A stretch of 64,000 bases of DNA from Devosia sp. FKR38 (GTDB taxonomy: Bacteria; Pseudomonadota; Alphaproteobacteria; Rhizobiales; Devosiaceae). Location: the NCBI RefSeq assembly GCF_005222805.1, contig NZ_STGC01000005.1:1650456-1714455 (forward strand). Direction: 5' to 3'. Positions 16,378-24,762 of this stretch are shown piece by piece (position 1 is the first letter of the stretch; the number at the start of each line of letters is the position of its first letter). Below the pieces are notes generated by a model. It was not told the origin of the DNA. It saw only the letters and a list, made by a program, of their open reading frames with translations, and searched no databases. The position numbers were made by a program, and so were the translations under genes.

Positions 16378-18357
16378 TCAGGCCGCCTTGTCCTTGAGGT
16401 CCGGCGGGGTCGCTTCGGCCATCAGGGACACCAGGGCATCCATGAACGGCTCGACCTTCTGGCCCTCGGTGCCCAGGCGACGCACGGATACCGTGCCCTC
16501 CTCGGCCTCGCGCTTGCCGACCACGAACATCAGCGGCACCTTGCCGACGGAATGCTCGCGCACCTTGTAGTTGATCTTCTCGTTGCGCACATCGAGCTCC
16601 GCGCGGATGCCTGCGGCCTTGAGCTGGCGCACCAGCTTTTCAGCGTAGCTATCGGCTTCCGACACGATGGTCGCCACCACCACCTGGGTCGGCGCAAGCC
16701 ACATCGGCATCTTGCCGGCATAGTTCTCGATCAGCATGCCGATGAAGCGCTCAAGCGATCCCAGGATCGCCCGGTGCAGCATCACCGCATACTGGCGCGA
16801 GCCATCCTCGGCGATATAGGTCGCATCGAGCCGCTCGGGCAGCACATAGTCGAGCTGCAGCGTGCCCACCTGCCAGCTCCGGCCAATGGCGTCCTTGAGG
16901 TGGAACTCCAGCTTGGGCGCGTAGAAGGCGCCCTCGCCCTCGGCGATCTCGAAGTCATAGCCGGTCGCGCGCAGGGCATCGCCCAGCGCTTTCTCGGCCG
17001 CATCCCAGCGCTCGATGGTACCGCCGAACTTTTCCGGACGGGTGGCCAGTTTGATGACCACATTGTCAAAGCCCATATGGCCATAGACCGAATAGAGCAG
17101 ATGCACGAAATGCTCGGTCTCGGACTGGATCTGGTCTTCGCGGCAGAAGATATGCGCATCGTCCTGCGTCATCTGGCGCACGCGCATCAGCCCGTGCAGC
17201 GCACCGTGGGCCTCATTGCGGTGGCAGCAGCCGAACTCGGCCATACGCAGCGGCAGGTCGCGATAGCTCTTGATGCCCTGGTTGAAGATCTGCACATGCG
17301 CCGGGCAGTTCATCGGCTTGAGCGCCATCAGCTCGCCCTTGCCGCTCAGCACCGGACCTTCATCCTCGGTGCCGGGCACCTCGTCGGGCACCACGAACAT
17401 GTTCTCGCGATACTTGCCCCAATGGCCGGACTGTTCCCAGAACTTCGAGCTCATCAGCTGCGGCGTCTTGACCTCGACATAGCCCGAGCCGTTCAGACGG
17501 CGGCGGATATAGGCCTCCATCTGGTTGAACAGCACATAGCCCTTGGGATGCCAGAACACGCTGCCCTGCGCCTCGGACTGGAAATGATAGAGGTCCATTT
17601 CCTGGCCGATCTTGCGATGGTCGCGCTTTTCGGCCTCTTCCACCATGTGCAGATAGGCATCCAGCTCATCCCTGGTCGCAAACGCCGTGCCATAGATGCG
17701 GCTCAACACAGGATTGTTGCTGTCGCCGCGCCAGTAGGCGCCGGCCACCTTGGTCAGCTTGAAGGCCAGGCCGACATCCTTGACGCTGCGCATATGCGGG
17801 CCGCGGCAAAGATCGATCCACTGCCCCTGCTTATACATCTTGAGCGATTGGTCGGCCGGAATGGCGTCGACCAGCTCGACCTTGAAGTTCTCGCCACGGG
17901 CGGCAAAGAAGTCCTTGGCCTGGTCGCGCGACCAGACTTCCTTGGTGAAGGCTGCGCCGCGCTCGATGATCTCGGCCATCTTCTTCTCGATGGCCGGGAA
18001 GTCTTCTTCCGAGAACGGCTCATCGCGCTTGAAGTCGTAGTAGAAACCGTTCTCGATCACCGGACCGATCGTCACCTGCGTGGTCGGCCACAGCTCCTGC
18101 ACCGCTTCGGCAAGCACATGTGCTGCGTCATGGCGGATCAGCTCCAGCACGTCCTTGGAGCCAGAGTCGCGCGTCACGAACTCGATGCGGCCGTCTTCAT
18201 TGAGCGGGTCACTCAGGTCCGACAGCACGCCGTTCCACTTCATGGCGACCGTCTTCTTGGCCAGGCTCTTGGAGATCCCTTCGACCACGGTGGTGCCGGT
18301 GGTGCCACGCGTATAGTCGCGAGCTGCACCATCGGGGAACGTCACCTTGATCGACAT
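16378..18357 (-). CDS. thrS: Threonyl-tRNA synthetase
   Basis: This 659-residue class II synthetase charges tRNA-Thr. It has a TGS domain ([15 protein letters not shown]), an editing domain with the [11 protein letters not shown] histidines and later CRGPH, the catalytic core with motif 2 ([21 protein letters not shown], whose residues also bind zinc), and the C-terminal anticodon-binding domain. ATG 18357 has GGAG eight bases upstream; the 21-residue longer frame is rejected. It is the first gene of a thrS, small protein, arfB operon. A short palindrome at 18385-18401 just upstream could be regulatory. Confidence 0.97.
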   Translation of the reverse strand: MSIKVTFPDGAARDYTRGTTGTTVVEGISKSLAKKTVAMKWNGVLSDLSDPLNEDGRIEFVTRDSGSKDVLELIRHDAAHVLAEAVQELWPTTQVTIGPVIENGFYYDFKRDEPFSEEDFPAIEKKMAEIIERGAAFTKEVWSRDQAKDFFAARGENFKVELVDAIPADQSLKMYKQGQWIDLCRGPHMRSVKDVGLAFKLTKVAGAYWRGDSNNPVLSRIYGTAFATRDELDAYLHMVEEAEKRDHRKIGQEMDLYHFQSEAQGSVFWHPKGYVLFNQMEAYIRRRLNGSGYVEVKTPQLMSSKFWEQSGHWGKYRENMFVVPDEVPGTEDEGPVLSGKGELMALKPMNCPAHVQIFNQGIKSYRDLPLRMAEFGCCHRNEAHGALHGLMRVRQMTQDDAHIFCREDQIQSETEHFVHLLYSVYGHMGFDNVVIKLATRPEKFGGTIERWDAAEKALGDALRATGYDFEIAEGEGAFYAPKLEFHLKDAIGRSWQVGTLQLDYVLPERLDATYIAEDGSRQYAVMLHRAILGSLERFIGMLIENYAGKMPMWLAPTQVVVATIVSEADSYAEKLVRQLKAAGIRAELDVRNEKINYKVREHSVGKVPLMFVVGKREAEEGTVSVRRLGTEGQKVEPFMDALVSLMAEATPPDLKDKAA

Positions 18358-18384
18358 TTTAGGTCTCCAGAAATTGGGTTTGCT

Positions 18385-18401
18385 GTTGTGGTTGTCACAA
18401 C
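18385..18401. promoter_or_regulatory. Palindrome upstream of thrS
   Basis: GTTGTG (18385-18390) and CACAAC (18396-18401) form a six-base inverted repeat with a five-base spacer. It is centred about 35 bases upstream of the thrS start. It may be an operator or a leader hairpin; nothing else supports either. Confidence 0.3.
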
Positions 18402-18487
18402 AAGGCGGCCTGTCTAGCACGGATTTTGGCCTTTTCCAGCCAAGGGTGCCAAAATCTCAGTCCCGCCAATGCAAAAGCAGAGATCCC

Positions 18488-18799
18488 TCAGGACCAGCGG
18501 CCGTAGAGCCAGGGCCGATACCAGCGTCCCTCTGCAGGCAGGCTTTCGGGCACCGGATCATAGCCATGCGTGCCGCCGGGCCGACAGCGCACAAAGCGCG
18601 CCAGCCCCATCCAGCCGCCCGGCCAGAAGCCGAAAGTCCAGATGGCCTTGCCGGTGTATTCTGAGCAGGTCGGCAGGTGCCTGCAGGTGCGCCCGGTGAA
18701 GGCCGAGAGCGTATAGCGATAGAGCGTGATCAGGAACACCGCGACCAGCTTGAACGGCAGATCAACCACGCGCCAGAACAGGGCCAGGATTCGATCCAT
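18488..18799 (-). CDS. yidD: Membrane protein insertion efficiency factor YidD
   Basis: This 103-residue protein has an N-terminal amphipathic helix followed by the YidD signature: CRHLPTCSEY, a GFWPGGWMGLARFVRC segment and GGTHGYDPVP. It assists the YidC insertase at the inner membrane. The ATG at 18799 overlaps the stop of the upstream Fe-S scaffold gene by one base (TGATG), indicating translational coupling. The rnpA-yidC neighbourhood usual in other bacteria is absent, but a stand-alone location next to an iron-sulfur scaffold gene is common in Hyphomicrobiales. Confidence 0.92.
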   Translation of the reverse strand: MDRILALFWRVVDLPFKLVAVFLITLYRYTLSAFTGRTCRHLPTCSEYTGKAIWTFGFWPGGWMGLARFVRCRPGGTHGYDPVPESLPAEGRWYRPWLYGRWS

Positions 18800-19251
18800 C
18801 AACGCATCGCCCTAAGCGATTCTGTCGGCTGCGCTTTTTCCAGCGCCTCCACCACCGCATCAAACACCAGCAGCGTCGACATATGCCGCGCCGGAAAGCC
18901 GCGCACCGGCTCAAGATAGCCCAGATCGCTCCACTTGCCCTGCGGCGGCGCGCCCTCGGTCTTGAGCATGGCATGCATGCGCTCGCGCAGGGCTCGGAAC
19001 TCATCAACGGGGGTGCCCACGATCTCCCGCGCCACCACCGCCGCCGAGGTCTGCCCCAAAGCGCAGGCCGACAGGTCGTGGCCATAGTCCACGATCACGC
19101 CATCGCGCAGCACGATATCCACCTCGATCACCGAGCCACAGACCCGGCTGACCTTGCGCGCTGAAGCGTCCGGATGCGCCAGGCGCGGCGGCTGACTGGC
19201 ATTGCCGGCCAGATCGAGTATCTTCTGGGAATAGAGATCGCTCAGTTCCAT
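18799..19251 (-). CDS. NifU/IscU-like iron-sulfur cluster scaffold protein
   Basis: This 150-residue protein has the NifU_N fold, with Cys38 (RVCGSVIEV) and Cys63 (SACALGQTSAA) matching the first two cluster ligands. The third ligand position, normally HCS in IscU, reads ARHMSTLL here, with His123-Met124 and no Cys. It may therefore bind clusters differently or act as a carrier. It precedes yidD with a one-base overlap and is divergent from folE, an arrangement I associate with Hyphomicrobiales genomes. No iscS or sufS gene is in the window. Confidence 0.85.
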   Translation of the reverse strand: MELSDLYSQKILDLAGNASQPPRLAHPDASARKVSRVCGSVIEVDIVLRDGVIVDYGHDLSACALGQTSAAVVAREIVGTPVDEFRALRERMHAMLKTEGAPPQGKWSDLGYLEPVRGFPARHMSTLLVFDAVVEALEKAQPTESLRAMR

Positions 19252-19391
19252 TTGTCGAACAACTCAGTTTCTTGTCGCCGTCACGGACCCTGCCTATATA
19301 GGTCGTCCCGGACAATCTGTCAGGGCCGCCACCTGCGTGTGGTCCGATTTCTCACCGGCCGCGTATTGTCTTGGTGCAAAGGAGCCACCTC

Positions 19392-20030
19392 ATGGATGCC
19401 CACCCCAAGACTCTTGGCCAGACGAGCCTCGGCGCCGTGCCTGCCCCTGCCAGTACACTGGCGCGCCCGTCCAAAGACGAAGCCGAAGCGGCCGTGCGCA
19501 CGCTGATCGCCTGGGCCGGCGATGATCCGTCGCGCGAGGGGCTCCTCGAGACCCCTGCCCGGGTCGCCAAGGCCTATGGCGAATTCTTCGCCGGCTATGA
19601 TCAGGATGCCGGCACGGTCCTCTCCAAGACCTTCCGCGACGTCGGCGGCTATGACGACATCGTTCTGGTCCGCGACATCCCCTTCAACTCCCATTGCGAG
19701 CACCACATGGTGCCCTTCGTCGGCAAGGCGCATATCGCCTATCTGCCCCATGATGGCGTGGTGGGTCTGTCCAAGCTGGCCCGGCTGGTCGAAGTCTTTG
19801 CCCGCCGCCTGCAGACCCAGGAAAATCTCACCGCCCAGATCGTTGATGCTATCAATGAGCATCTCAACCCGCGCGGCGTCGCGGTGATGCTGGAAGCCGA
19901 ACACATGTGCATGTCCATGCGCGGTGTCCGCGCCCATGGCGCCTCAACCGTCACCCATCGCTTCACCGGCGTGTTCGCCGAGGATCGCGTGGAGCAGGAC
20001 CGGTTCCTCGCCATGATCAGCCGACGCTGA
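19392..20030 (+). CDS. folE: GTP cyclohydrolase I
   Basis: This 212-residue homodecameric enzyme converts GTP to dihydroneopterin triphosphate, the first step of folate synthesis. The zinc ligands are visible in [12 protein letters not shown] (Cys and His) and in [11 protein letters not shown] (second Cys). [18 protein letters not shown] and [12 protein letters not shown] are family hallmarks. AAGGAG lies seven bases before ATG 19392, so the longer frame from 19371 is rejected. It is followed after 47 bases by hisI and is probably co-transcribed with it. Confidence 0.96.
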   Translation: MDAHPKTLGQTSLGAVPAPASTLARPSKDEAEAAVRTLIAWAGDDPSREGLLETPARVAKAYGEFFAGYDQDAGTVLSKTFRDVGGYDDIVLVRDIPFNSHCEHHMVPFVGKAHIAYLPHDGVVGLSKLARLVEVFARRLQTQENLTAQIVDAINEHLNPRGVAVMLEAEHMCMSMRGVRAHGASTVTHRFTGVFAEDRVEQDRFLAMISRR

Positions 20031-20077
20031 CCGCAAATCACGCTGGCATGCCGGTGGGGCCGGCGATAGAAAGCACC

Positions 20078-20530
20078 ATGAGCATTTCCTTCACCGACCC
20101 CACCGCCCTCAGTCACGAGCAGCTTGAAGAAGGCACCCAGTTCGCGCCGCGCTTTGACGCGTCCGGGTTGGTGACCGTCGTGACCATCGAGGCGTCCAGC
20201 AAGGATGTGCTGATGCTGGCGCATATGAATGCCCAGGCCCTGTCCCTGACGCTCGAGACCGGCATCGCCCATTACTGGTCGCGTTCGCGCGGCAAGATCT
20301 GGAAAAAGGGCGAAACCTCGGGCGAGCTGCAAGAGGTGGTCGAACTGCGCGTCGACTGCGACCAGGACGCCATCGTGCTCACCGTCAACCAGACCGGGCG
20401 CGGCGCTGCCTGCCACACTGGTCGCAAGAGCTGCTTTTATCGCCGCGCGATTGTCGAGGATGGGGCAGCACGTCTCCAAGACACCGGCCTGCCGCTCCTG
20501 TTCGATCCCAAGGACGTCTACGCCTCCTGA
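20078..20530 (+). CDS. hisI: Phosphoribosyl-AMP cyclohydrolase
   Basis: This 150-residue enzyme opens the purine ring of phosphoribosyl-AMP in histidine synthesis. The metal-binding motifs are intact: RVDCDQDAIVLTVNQ for magnesium and zinc, then GAACHTGRKSCFYR with two Cys ligands. The HYWSRSRGKIWKKGETSG segment is typical. The protein is monofunctional, with no HisE domain. The start at 20078 leaves a normal N-terminus, and longer frames are not supported. Its 3' end overlaps the convergent rhomboid gene by 13 bases. The rest of the his pathway is not in the window. Confidence 0.95.
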   Translation: MSISFTDPTALSHEQLEEGTQFAPRFDASGLVTVVTIEASSKDVLMLAHMNAQALSLTLETGIAHYWSRSRGKIWKKGETSGELQEVVELRVDCDQDAIVLTVNQTGRGAACHTGRKSCFYRRAIVEDGAARLQDTGLPLLFDPKDVYAS

Positions 20531-21267
20531 TCGGCGCTGCGGCGCTCGAACAGACCCACCATCAACAGCCCAGCGATAAAGCCGCCCAGATGCGCCTGCC
20601 AGGCGACATCCACCTGCGCGCCGATCACCAGCGGCAGCAGCGGCACCGCCGCATTGAGCACCAGCCAGATCAAGATGAAGCCCCGGGCCCGGCTGTTGCG
20701 CCACACTTCGGCAAAGCTGGCCAACCGTCGCCCGGCCACCACCGGCTGCCCCGTTTCCGGATGTGGCACCACGATCACTGGCTGGAAGATGAAGCGCATG
20801 GCTGCGCCCGTCAGCCCGGAAATGCCGCCCGAGGCGCCGATGAGAAAGGCCCCCGAACTGAGCGTGGTGGCAGCAAACAGCGCCGCGCCAGCCGCAGCCG
20901 ACACCAGGAAGATGGCCATCATCGGCCCTGCCCCATAGCGCCGGGCCACCGGCGTGCCGAAGATCACCAGCCAGGCGACGTTGAAGATCAAGTGCTCCCA
21001 GCTGCCATGCAGAAAGGCGTGACTGAACGGCGTCCAGATCAGCGGAATCGCCAGCGACAGATCATTGGGCGCTTCGATGATTCTTTGCGGCAGAAAGGCG
21101 AACCAGAAGATCAGCTGCGTCATGCCCTCGGCGTTAAGCACCAAGGTTGACGCAAGGTGAATCGCCACCATCACCCCGGCCAGCGCCGCAATCGCCCCCG
21201 GCAGCAGGAACACCGGCTCCCGCCCGGAGGACTGGGCCGTTGCCGGCGGGGGACCTTGTTCAACCAT
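20518..21267 (-). CDS. Rhomboid-family intramembrane serine protease
   Basis: This 249-residue protein has about six membrane segments. The catalytic dyad is visible: Ser146 in LIGASGGISG and His226 in AHLGGFIAG. The conserved FSHAFLHGSWEHLIFNVAWL segment is the rhomboid signature in the second membrane helix. It would cleave membrane proteins within or near the bilayer; its substrate is unknown. ATG 21267 has GGAG seven bases before it, whereas the longer frame begins with a GTG at 21318 and lacks a site. The CtrA box at 21340-21354 lies 73 bases upstream, between this gene and the divergent PAS gene. Confidence 0.92.
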   Translation of the reverse strand: MVEQGPPPATAQSSGREPVFLLPGAIAALAGVMVAIHLASTLVLNAEGMTQLIFWFAFLPQRIIEAPNDLSLAIPLIWTPFSHAFLHGSWEHLIFNVAWLVIFGTPVARRYGAGPMMAIFLVSAAAGAALFAATTLSSGAFLIGASGGISGLTGAAMRFIFQPVIVVPHPETGQPVVAGRRLASFAEVWRNSRARGFILIWLVLNAAVPLLPLVIGAQVDVAWQAHLGGFIAGLLMVGLFERRSADQEA

Positions 21268-21339
21268 CACTTCACTCCGACTCGCTGGTGGCCTGCGGCT
21301 TACAGCTTTCTTTTCCACATCGGGACAGCCGCGTTAACC

Positions 21340-21354
21340 TTAACTTTTGTTTAA
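21340..21354. promoter_or_regulatory. CtrA-type box between rhomboid and PAS genes
   Basis: TTAACTTTTGTTTAA matches TTAA-N7-TTAA exactly, with an additional TTAACC six bases earlier at 21334. It lies between divergent starts at 21267 (minus) and 21447 (plus), so either or both could be regulated. Confidence 0.65.
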
Positions 21355-21446
21355 GGGCGCTTTTGCGGCCCGGTTTTGCCAATGTCGGCGCACGGCGGGA
21401 GCGTCCAGCGACTTGGGCGCACGACTTTCGATTGGCGGATCAGGAC

Positions 21447-22100
21447 ATGCAAAAGGCGAGCACCAAGACGCTCTACGATTACTGGAATTCCATTCGTGGA
21501 TCGCGCAGCGCGCCCGAGCGCAAGGACATCGATCCCACGCGGATTCGCGATGCCCTGGCCAATACCTTCATCCTCGAACTCGATGAGAGCGACAAGTTCT
21601 CCTTCCGCCTCGCCGGCTCGCATTTGTGCTCGAGCTATTGCCGCGAGCTCAAGGGGCGCTCCTTCTCCGCCCTCTGGCATGAGCGCGATGGCGACGCCAT
21701 GGATACGCTGATCCGCGCCGTAACCGAGGATCACGCCGTGGCGCTGGTGACCTTCCAGGGCACCACCGCCATCCACACCAAAGTCACCTTCGAGATGATT
21801 CTGATGCCATTGCGTCACAATGGCTCGACCCATACGCGCCTGCTCGGCGCCATGACCGCCATCGACGAGCCCTATTGGCTGGGCGTGCAGCCCATCATGG
21901 AGCAGCGCATCTCGGGCCTGCGTCTGATCTGGCCGGACGACATCGCCCTTGAGGACAAGGTGCGCGAAGTCTCCACCAAGATCGTCAACGACACGCCCTA
22001 TGGCACCTCGGCAACGCCCATGGCCATGCCGGCCGTTGTCTTCGGCCGCACCGCCCGCCGCTATGCGCATCTGGCTGTGCTCGACGGCGGACGCCAGTAA
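21447..22100 (+). CDS. PAS-domain protein (PAS_5 / DUF1488-like group)
   Basis: This 217-residue soluble protein begins KTLYDYWNSIRGSRSAPERKDIDP and continues with FILELDESDKFSFRLAGSHLCSSYCRELKGRSF. That is the pattern of the PAS_5 family found across Alphaproteobacteria. A PAS fold covers roughly residues 35-140 and the remainder is a linker region. There is no kinase, cyclase or DNA-binding domain, so it probably works as a sensor or adaptor through a partner. It is followed after 129 bases by a PilZ protein. A perfect CtrA box is 92 bases upstream. Assignment to PAS_5 is from pattern recognition. Confidence 0.8.
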   Translation: MQKASTKTLYDYWNSIRGSRSAPERKDIDPTRIRDALANTFILELDESDKFSFRLAGSHLCSSYCRELKGRSFSALWHERDGDAMDTLIRAVTEDHAVALVTFQGTTAIHTKVTFEMILMPLRHNGSTHTRLLGAMTAIDEPYWLGVQPIMEQRISGLRLIWPDDIALEDKVREVSTKIVNDTPYGTSATPMAMPAVVFGRTARRYAHLAVLDGGRQ

Positions 22101-22229
22101 GCACATAAGACATTGAAAGCAGACAATTTGCGCGGGTTTTGCCGCGCAAATATTTCTGCGAACAACAATGCATTAACCAGACCTGCCTAGAGTGATGCCC
22201 ATTACCCCTCGGGCCATGTAGTCAGGCGA

Positions 22230-22862
22230 ATGCTGAGCGACGACCTCCCCTCACCGCAGTTCATAGCCCCTGTGCGCACCCGCGCCACCGAGGGCAAGTT
22301 TCAGCGTGTGCGCGTGTCGGTGCTTGGCCGCTACATGCTGGCCGATCGGCGTGAATTCCCCTGCCAGGTGCTCGAAATGTCGCCCGGCGATGCCATTGTC
22401 ATTGCCCCGGCCGCCGGCCTGGTCGGCGAGCGCGTCATTGCCTATCTCGATCAGATCGGCCGCATTGAAGGCACCGTCATCAACCAGATTGATGGCGGCT
22501 TCCTGATGGACATCACCGCCTCGCCGCGCAAGCGCGACAAGATGGCGGCCCAGCTCACCTGGCTGGCCAACAAGGATGTGCTCAACCTTCCCGAGGATCG
22601 CCGCCACGAGCGCGTGGTGCCCGATATCCGCCATTCCACCGTCGTGCTCGACGATGGCCGCCGCTACAATTGCAAGATCATCGACATTTCGCTCTCCGGC
22701 GCCGCCATCGAGCTGGACGTGCGCCCGGCGATCGGCACCCCGGTGACGCTGGGCCGCATGCGCGCCCGCGTCATGCGCCATTTCCAGGATGGCGTGGCCG
22801 TCGAGTTTTCCTCGGCCCAGGAAATGCTCACCGTCGTGCAGCAGAACCTGCGCATGAACTGA
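22230..22862 (+). CDS. PilZ-domain protein with a second, degenerate PilZ-like half
   Basis: This 210-residue cytoplasmic protein has a good C-terminal PilZ domain from about residue 118: an RRHER motif, then DISLSGAAIEL, the RxxxR and D/NxSxxG pattern that binds cyclic di-GMP. The N-terminal half has a similar layout (FQRVRVSVLGRYMLAD, then LEMSPGDAIVIAP) but with altered residues, suggesting tandem PilZ domains with one site degraded. It likely links cyclic di-GMP to motility, adhesion or polysaccharide output. It follows the PAS_5 protein and a TTAACC half-site lies upstream. Confidence 0.85.
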   Translation: MLSDDLPSPQFIAPVRTRATEGKFQRVRVSVLGRYMLADRREFPCQVLEMSPGDAIVIAPAAGLVGERVIAYLDQIGRIEGTVINQIDGGFLMDITASPRKRDKMAAQLTWLANKDVLNLPEDRRHERVVPDIRHSTVVLDDGRRYNCKIIDISLSGAAIELDVRPAIGTPVTLGRMRARVMRHFQDGVAVEFSSAQEMLTVVQQNLRMN

Positions 22863-22863
22863 C

Positions 22864-22880
22864 GGGCCCTACGGCCCTTT
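22864..22880 (+). terminator. Short hairpin after the PilZ gene
   Basis: A five-pair stem (GGGCC, 22864-22868 with 22873-22877) is followed by TTT immediately after the PilZ stop. It is weak, but well placed. Confidence 0.4.
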
Positions 22881-22926
22881 CCACTTCGTGAGTAGAAAAG
22901 CGCCCGCAAGCAGCTATGACAGTGTC

Positions 22927-23430
22927 ATGACACTGCGCCGGCTTTCCCTGCTCTTCACCGTCTTGTCCCTGCTCTCCACTGCCCCCGCGCTGGCCGGTGG
23001 CAAGGCCGACTGGCGCGACTATGCCTGGCGCACCATTCCCCTTGCCCAGTGCCAAGACAGCGGCCGCACCGTCACCTGCCCGCCCTATCACCAGCGATGG
23101 GACTGGAAGCGCAACCAGTGGGCGGATGTCACGCTCACCATCGTGGGCACCACGCTACGCCTCACCCAGGCACTGACCAATATGGACACGCGCGACGATG
23201 ACTTCGTCTGCGTCACCGCCCTGGTGGTGGATGCCGCCGGCGCCACGCTCATCGCCCATCATCAGAACTGGCACATGGATCCCGGCCAGACCCTGGCCCG
23301 GGAGTTTTCCTACCAGTCCCGCCGCCTGCCCGACGCCTATGCCATCCATATCGGCTCCAAGCAGTGCCGCCGCGGCGCCGGCCAGGACGATGCGGTGCTG
23401 GCCAAGGTGCAGGCTGGAATCAGCCGATGA
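22927..23430 (+). CDS. Secreted protein of unknown function
   Basis: This 167-residue protein has a signal peptide (MTLRRLSLLFTVLSLLSTAPALA) and a beta-rich mature part with several Cys (LAQCQDSG, TVTCPPY, FVCVTALV, KQCRRGAG) that probably form disulfides in the periplasm. No family is recognised. I chose ATG 22927 because the signal peptide begins there; a GTG at 22888 in the same frame would add an implausible extension. The ribosome-binding site is weak for either. It precedes a cysteine peptidase gene by about 140 bases. Confidence 0.7.
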   Translation: MTLRRLSLLFTVLSLLSTAPALAGGKADWRDYAWRTIPLAQCQDSGRTVTCPPYHQRWDWKRNQWADVTLTIVGTTLRLTQALTNMDTRDDDFVCVTALVVDAAGATLIAHHQNWHMDPGQTLAREFSYQSRRLPDAYAIHIGSKQCRRGAGQDDAVLAKVQAGISR

Positions 23431-23571
23431 GCTGCTTCCCCCAAGCCCCTGATCTGCATGGTTAACCAGCCCCGAATCCACTCGATAAAACACGCATAAA
23501 AACTACGCGGCAGTTTTCGGACCGGCGCAAGTCGCGGCCCCTAACGTGATCTCCATCAGGGAGATTACACA

Positions 23572-24204
23572 ATGCCATCGAGCAAAAAGGGACTGGGAGC
23601 GACACTGCTGGGCGCCATCATGGTGCTAAGCGCGCTGACCGCACCAGCACTGGCCTACGACACCACCAATGTCGCCTTTGTGCAGACCCGCGACGGCGCC
23701 GCCAGCATTCCGGTCGGTCACGCCGAGTTCTGCCAGCAGCGCCCGCAGGAATGCGGTCCCAATGCCCAGGTGATCTCCGCCGTGCCGCTGACCGAGGCCC
23801 TCTGGCAGCAGTTGCTCAACACCAACGCCCAGGTCAATGCCGCCGTGGTCCCGGTGACCGATGAGCAGCTCTACAAGGTCAGCGAGTTCTGGACCTATCC
23901 CAATGGCTATGGCGATTGCGAAGACTATGCGCTGGAAAAGCGCCGCGAGCTGATCAACCAGGGCTGGCCCGCCAGCACCCTGCTGCTCACCGTGGTCAAG
24001 CAGCCCAATGGCGAAGGCCATGCCGTGCTCACCGTCCGCACCGATCGCGGCGACCTGGTGCTCGACAACCAGATCGGCAGCGTCGATCTGTGGAATGCCA
24101 CGCCCTACAAATTCATCAAGCGCCAGTCCCAGGCCAATGCCGGCCAGTGGGTGGATATGATCGACGACCGCCAGACTGTGGTCGCCACCGCCGCCATCCG
24201 CTAG
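23572..24204 (+). CDS. Bacterial transglutaminase-like cysteine peptidase (BTLCP), second copy
   Basis: This 210-residue exported protein has a signal peptide ending near APALA and the catalytic triad Cys116 (GDCEDYALEKR), His150 (GEGHAVL) and Asp165 (DLVLDN). It is 37 residues longer than the copy at 5039. It also has two extra Cys before the catalytic domain (AEFCQQRPQECGP), which may form a disulfide. GGGAG stands nine bases before the ATG, and a strong terminator follows, so it is probably monocistronic. As with its paralogue, the substrate is unknown; LapG-like cleavage of an adhesin is possible. Confidence 0.88.
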   Translation: MPSSKKGLGATLLGAIMVLSALTAPALAYDTTNVAFVQTRDGAASIPVGHAEFCQQRPQECGPNAQVISAVPLTEALWQQLLNTNAQVNAAVVPVTDEQLYKVSEFWTYPNGYGDCEDYALEKRRELINQGWPASTLLLTVVKQPNGEGHAVLTVRTDRGDLVLDNQIGSVDLWNATPYKFIKRQSQANAGQWVDMIDDRQTVVATAAIR

Positions 24205-24259
24205 CGCTTGCCAGTTCCGGATCCCGCCCAAGTCCAACCCTGATAGGGATCTGAAGAGT

Positions 24260-24302
24260 AAGGCCGGTGTCGCATCGCGACACCGGCCTTGCTGTTTTGT
24301 TT
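24260..24302 (+). terminator. Rho-independent terminator
   Basis: A perfect 14-pair stem (24260-24273 with 24277-24290) closes a three-base loop and is followed by GCTGTTTTGTTT. It lies 55 bases after the second cysteine peptidase gene and could also act against the convergent membrane-protein gene. Confidence 0.9.
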
Positions 24303-24323
24303 CAATGCCTGCCCGCTCGCCCC

Positions 24324-24644
24324 TTACGGGTGGATGGCGACATAGGCGCCCATGAACAACAAGCCCGTGATGAAGGCCCAGCCGAAGGCCACGATGGCCG
24401 ACACCAGCGCCGAGGTCATCGACAGCGTGCCATTGTCTTCGTGCCGCCAGCCGATCTGCAGCATGATATAGGGCCCGCACACAAAGCTCATGGCCAGATT
24501 GCCCATCGAGCCCAGGAAGGTCTTGCCATCATAGCGCAGCATGGCCTGCTGGCCTGCGCGCCACTGATAGAGATGCGTCGCCGCACCCGCGATGCACAGC
24601 CCCACGCCAATGAGGAAAGCCGCCAGCAACAATTCCTTGGTCAC
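24324..24644 (-). CDS. Small three-pass membrane protein, unknown function
   Basis: This 106-residue protein has three hydrophobic segments: around LLAAFLIGVGLCIAGAATHL, LGSMGNLAMSFVCGPYIMLQ and ALVSAIVAFGWAFITGLLFM. I take GTG 24644 as the start (GTGACCAAGG) because a GGGGG stretch stands just before it. The longer frame would run across the CtrA box at 24689-24703 and has no membrane-protein character. It resembles short uncharacterised membrane proteins common in Hyphomicrobiales, but I cannot name the family with confidence. It shares an intergenic CtrA site with a divergent gene. Confidence 0.7.
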   Translation of the reverse strand: MTKELLLAAFLIGVGLCIAGAATHLYQWRAGQQAMLRYDGKTFLGSMGNLAMSFVCGPYIMLQIGWRHEDNGTLSMTSALVSAIVAFGWAFITGLLFMGAYVAIHP

Positions 24645-24688
24645 ACTGCCCCCTGCCGGCGCCCTTGTGTGGTGGGTCGCCGTGTTTA

Positions 24689-24703
24689 TTAACCGTTCAT
24701 TAA
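24689..24703. promoter_or_regulatory. CtrA-type box between divergent membrane-protein genes
   Basis: TTAACCGTTCATTAA matches TTAA-N7-TTAA exactly and begins with TTAACC. It is 45 bases upstream of the minus-strand start at 24644 and 59 bases upstream of the plus-strand start at 24763. Another TTAAC lies at 24751. Confidence 0.7.
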
Positions 24704-24762
24704 GCATATTGCCCCCCCACTGCGGTGTCACTCTCCGTCTCCGATACTGGTTAACGCTGGCC

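Noticed and set aside
16168-18417. Very long open frame (749 codons) on the plus strand
   Set aside because: It is antisense to thrS, which is an unmistakable synthetase; the antisense translation is His/Leu/Ala-rich and without a domain, a common effect of high GC.
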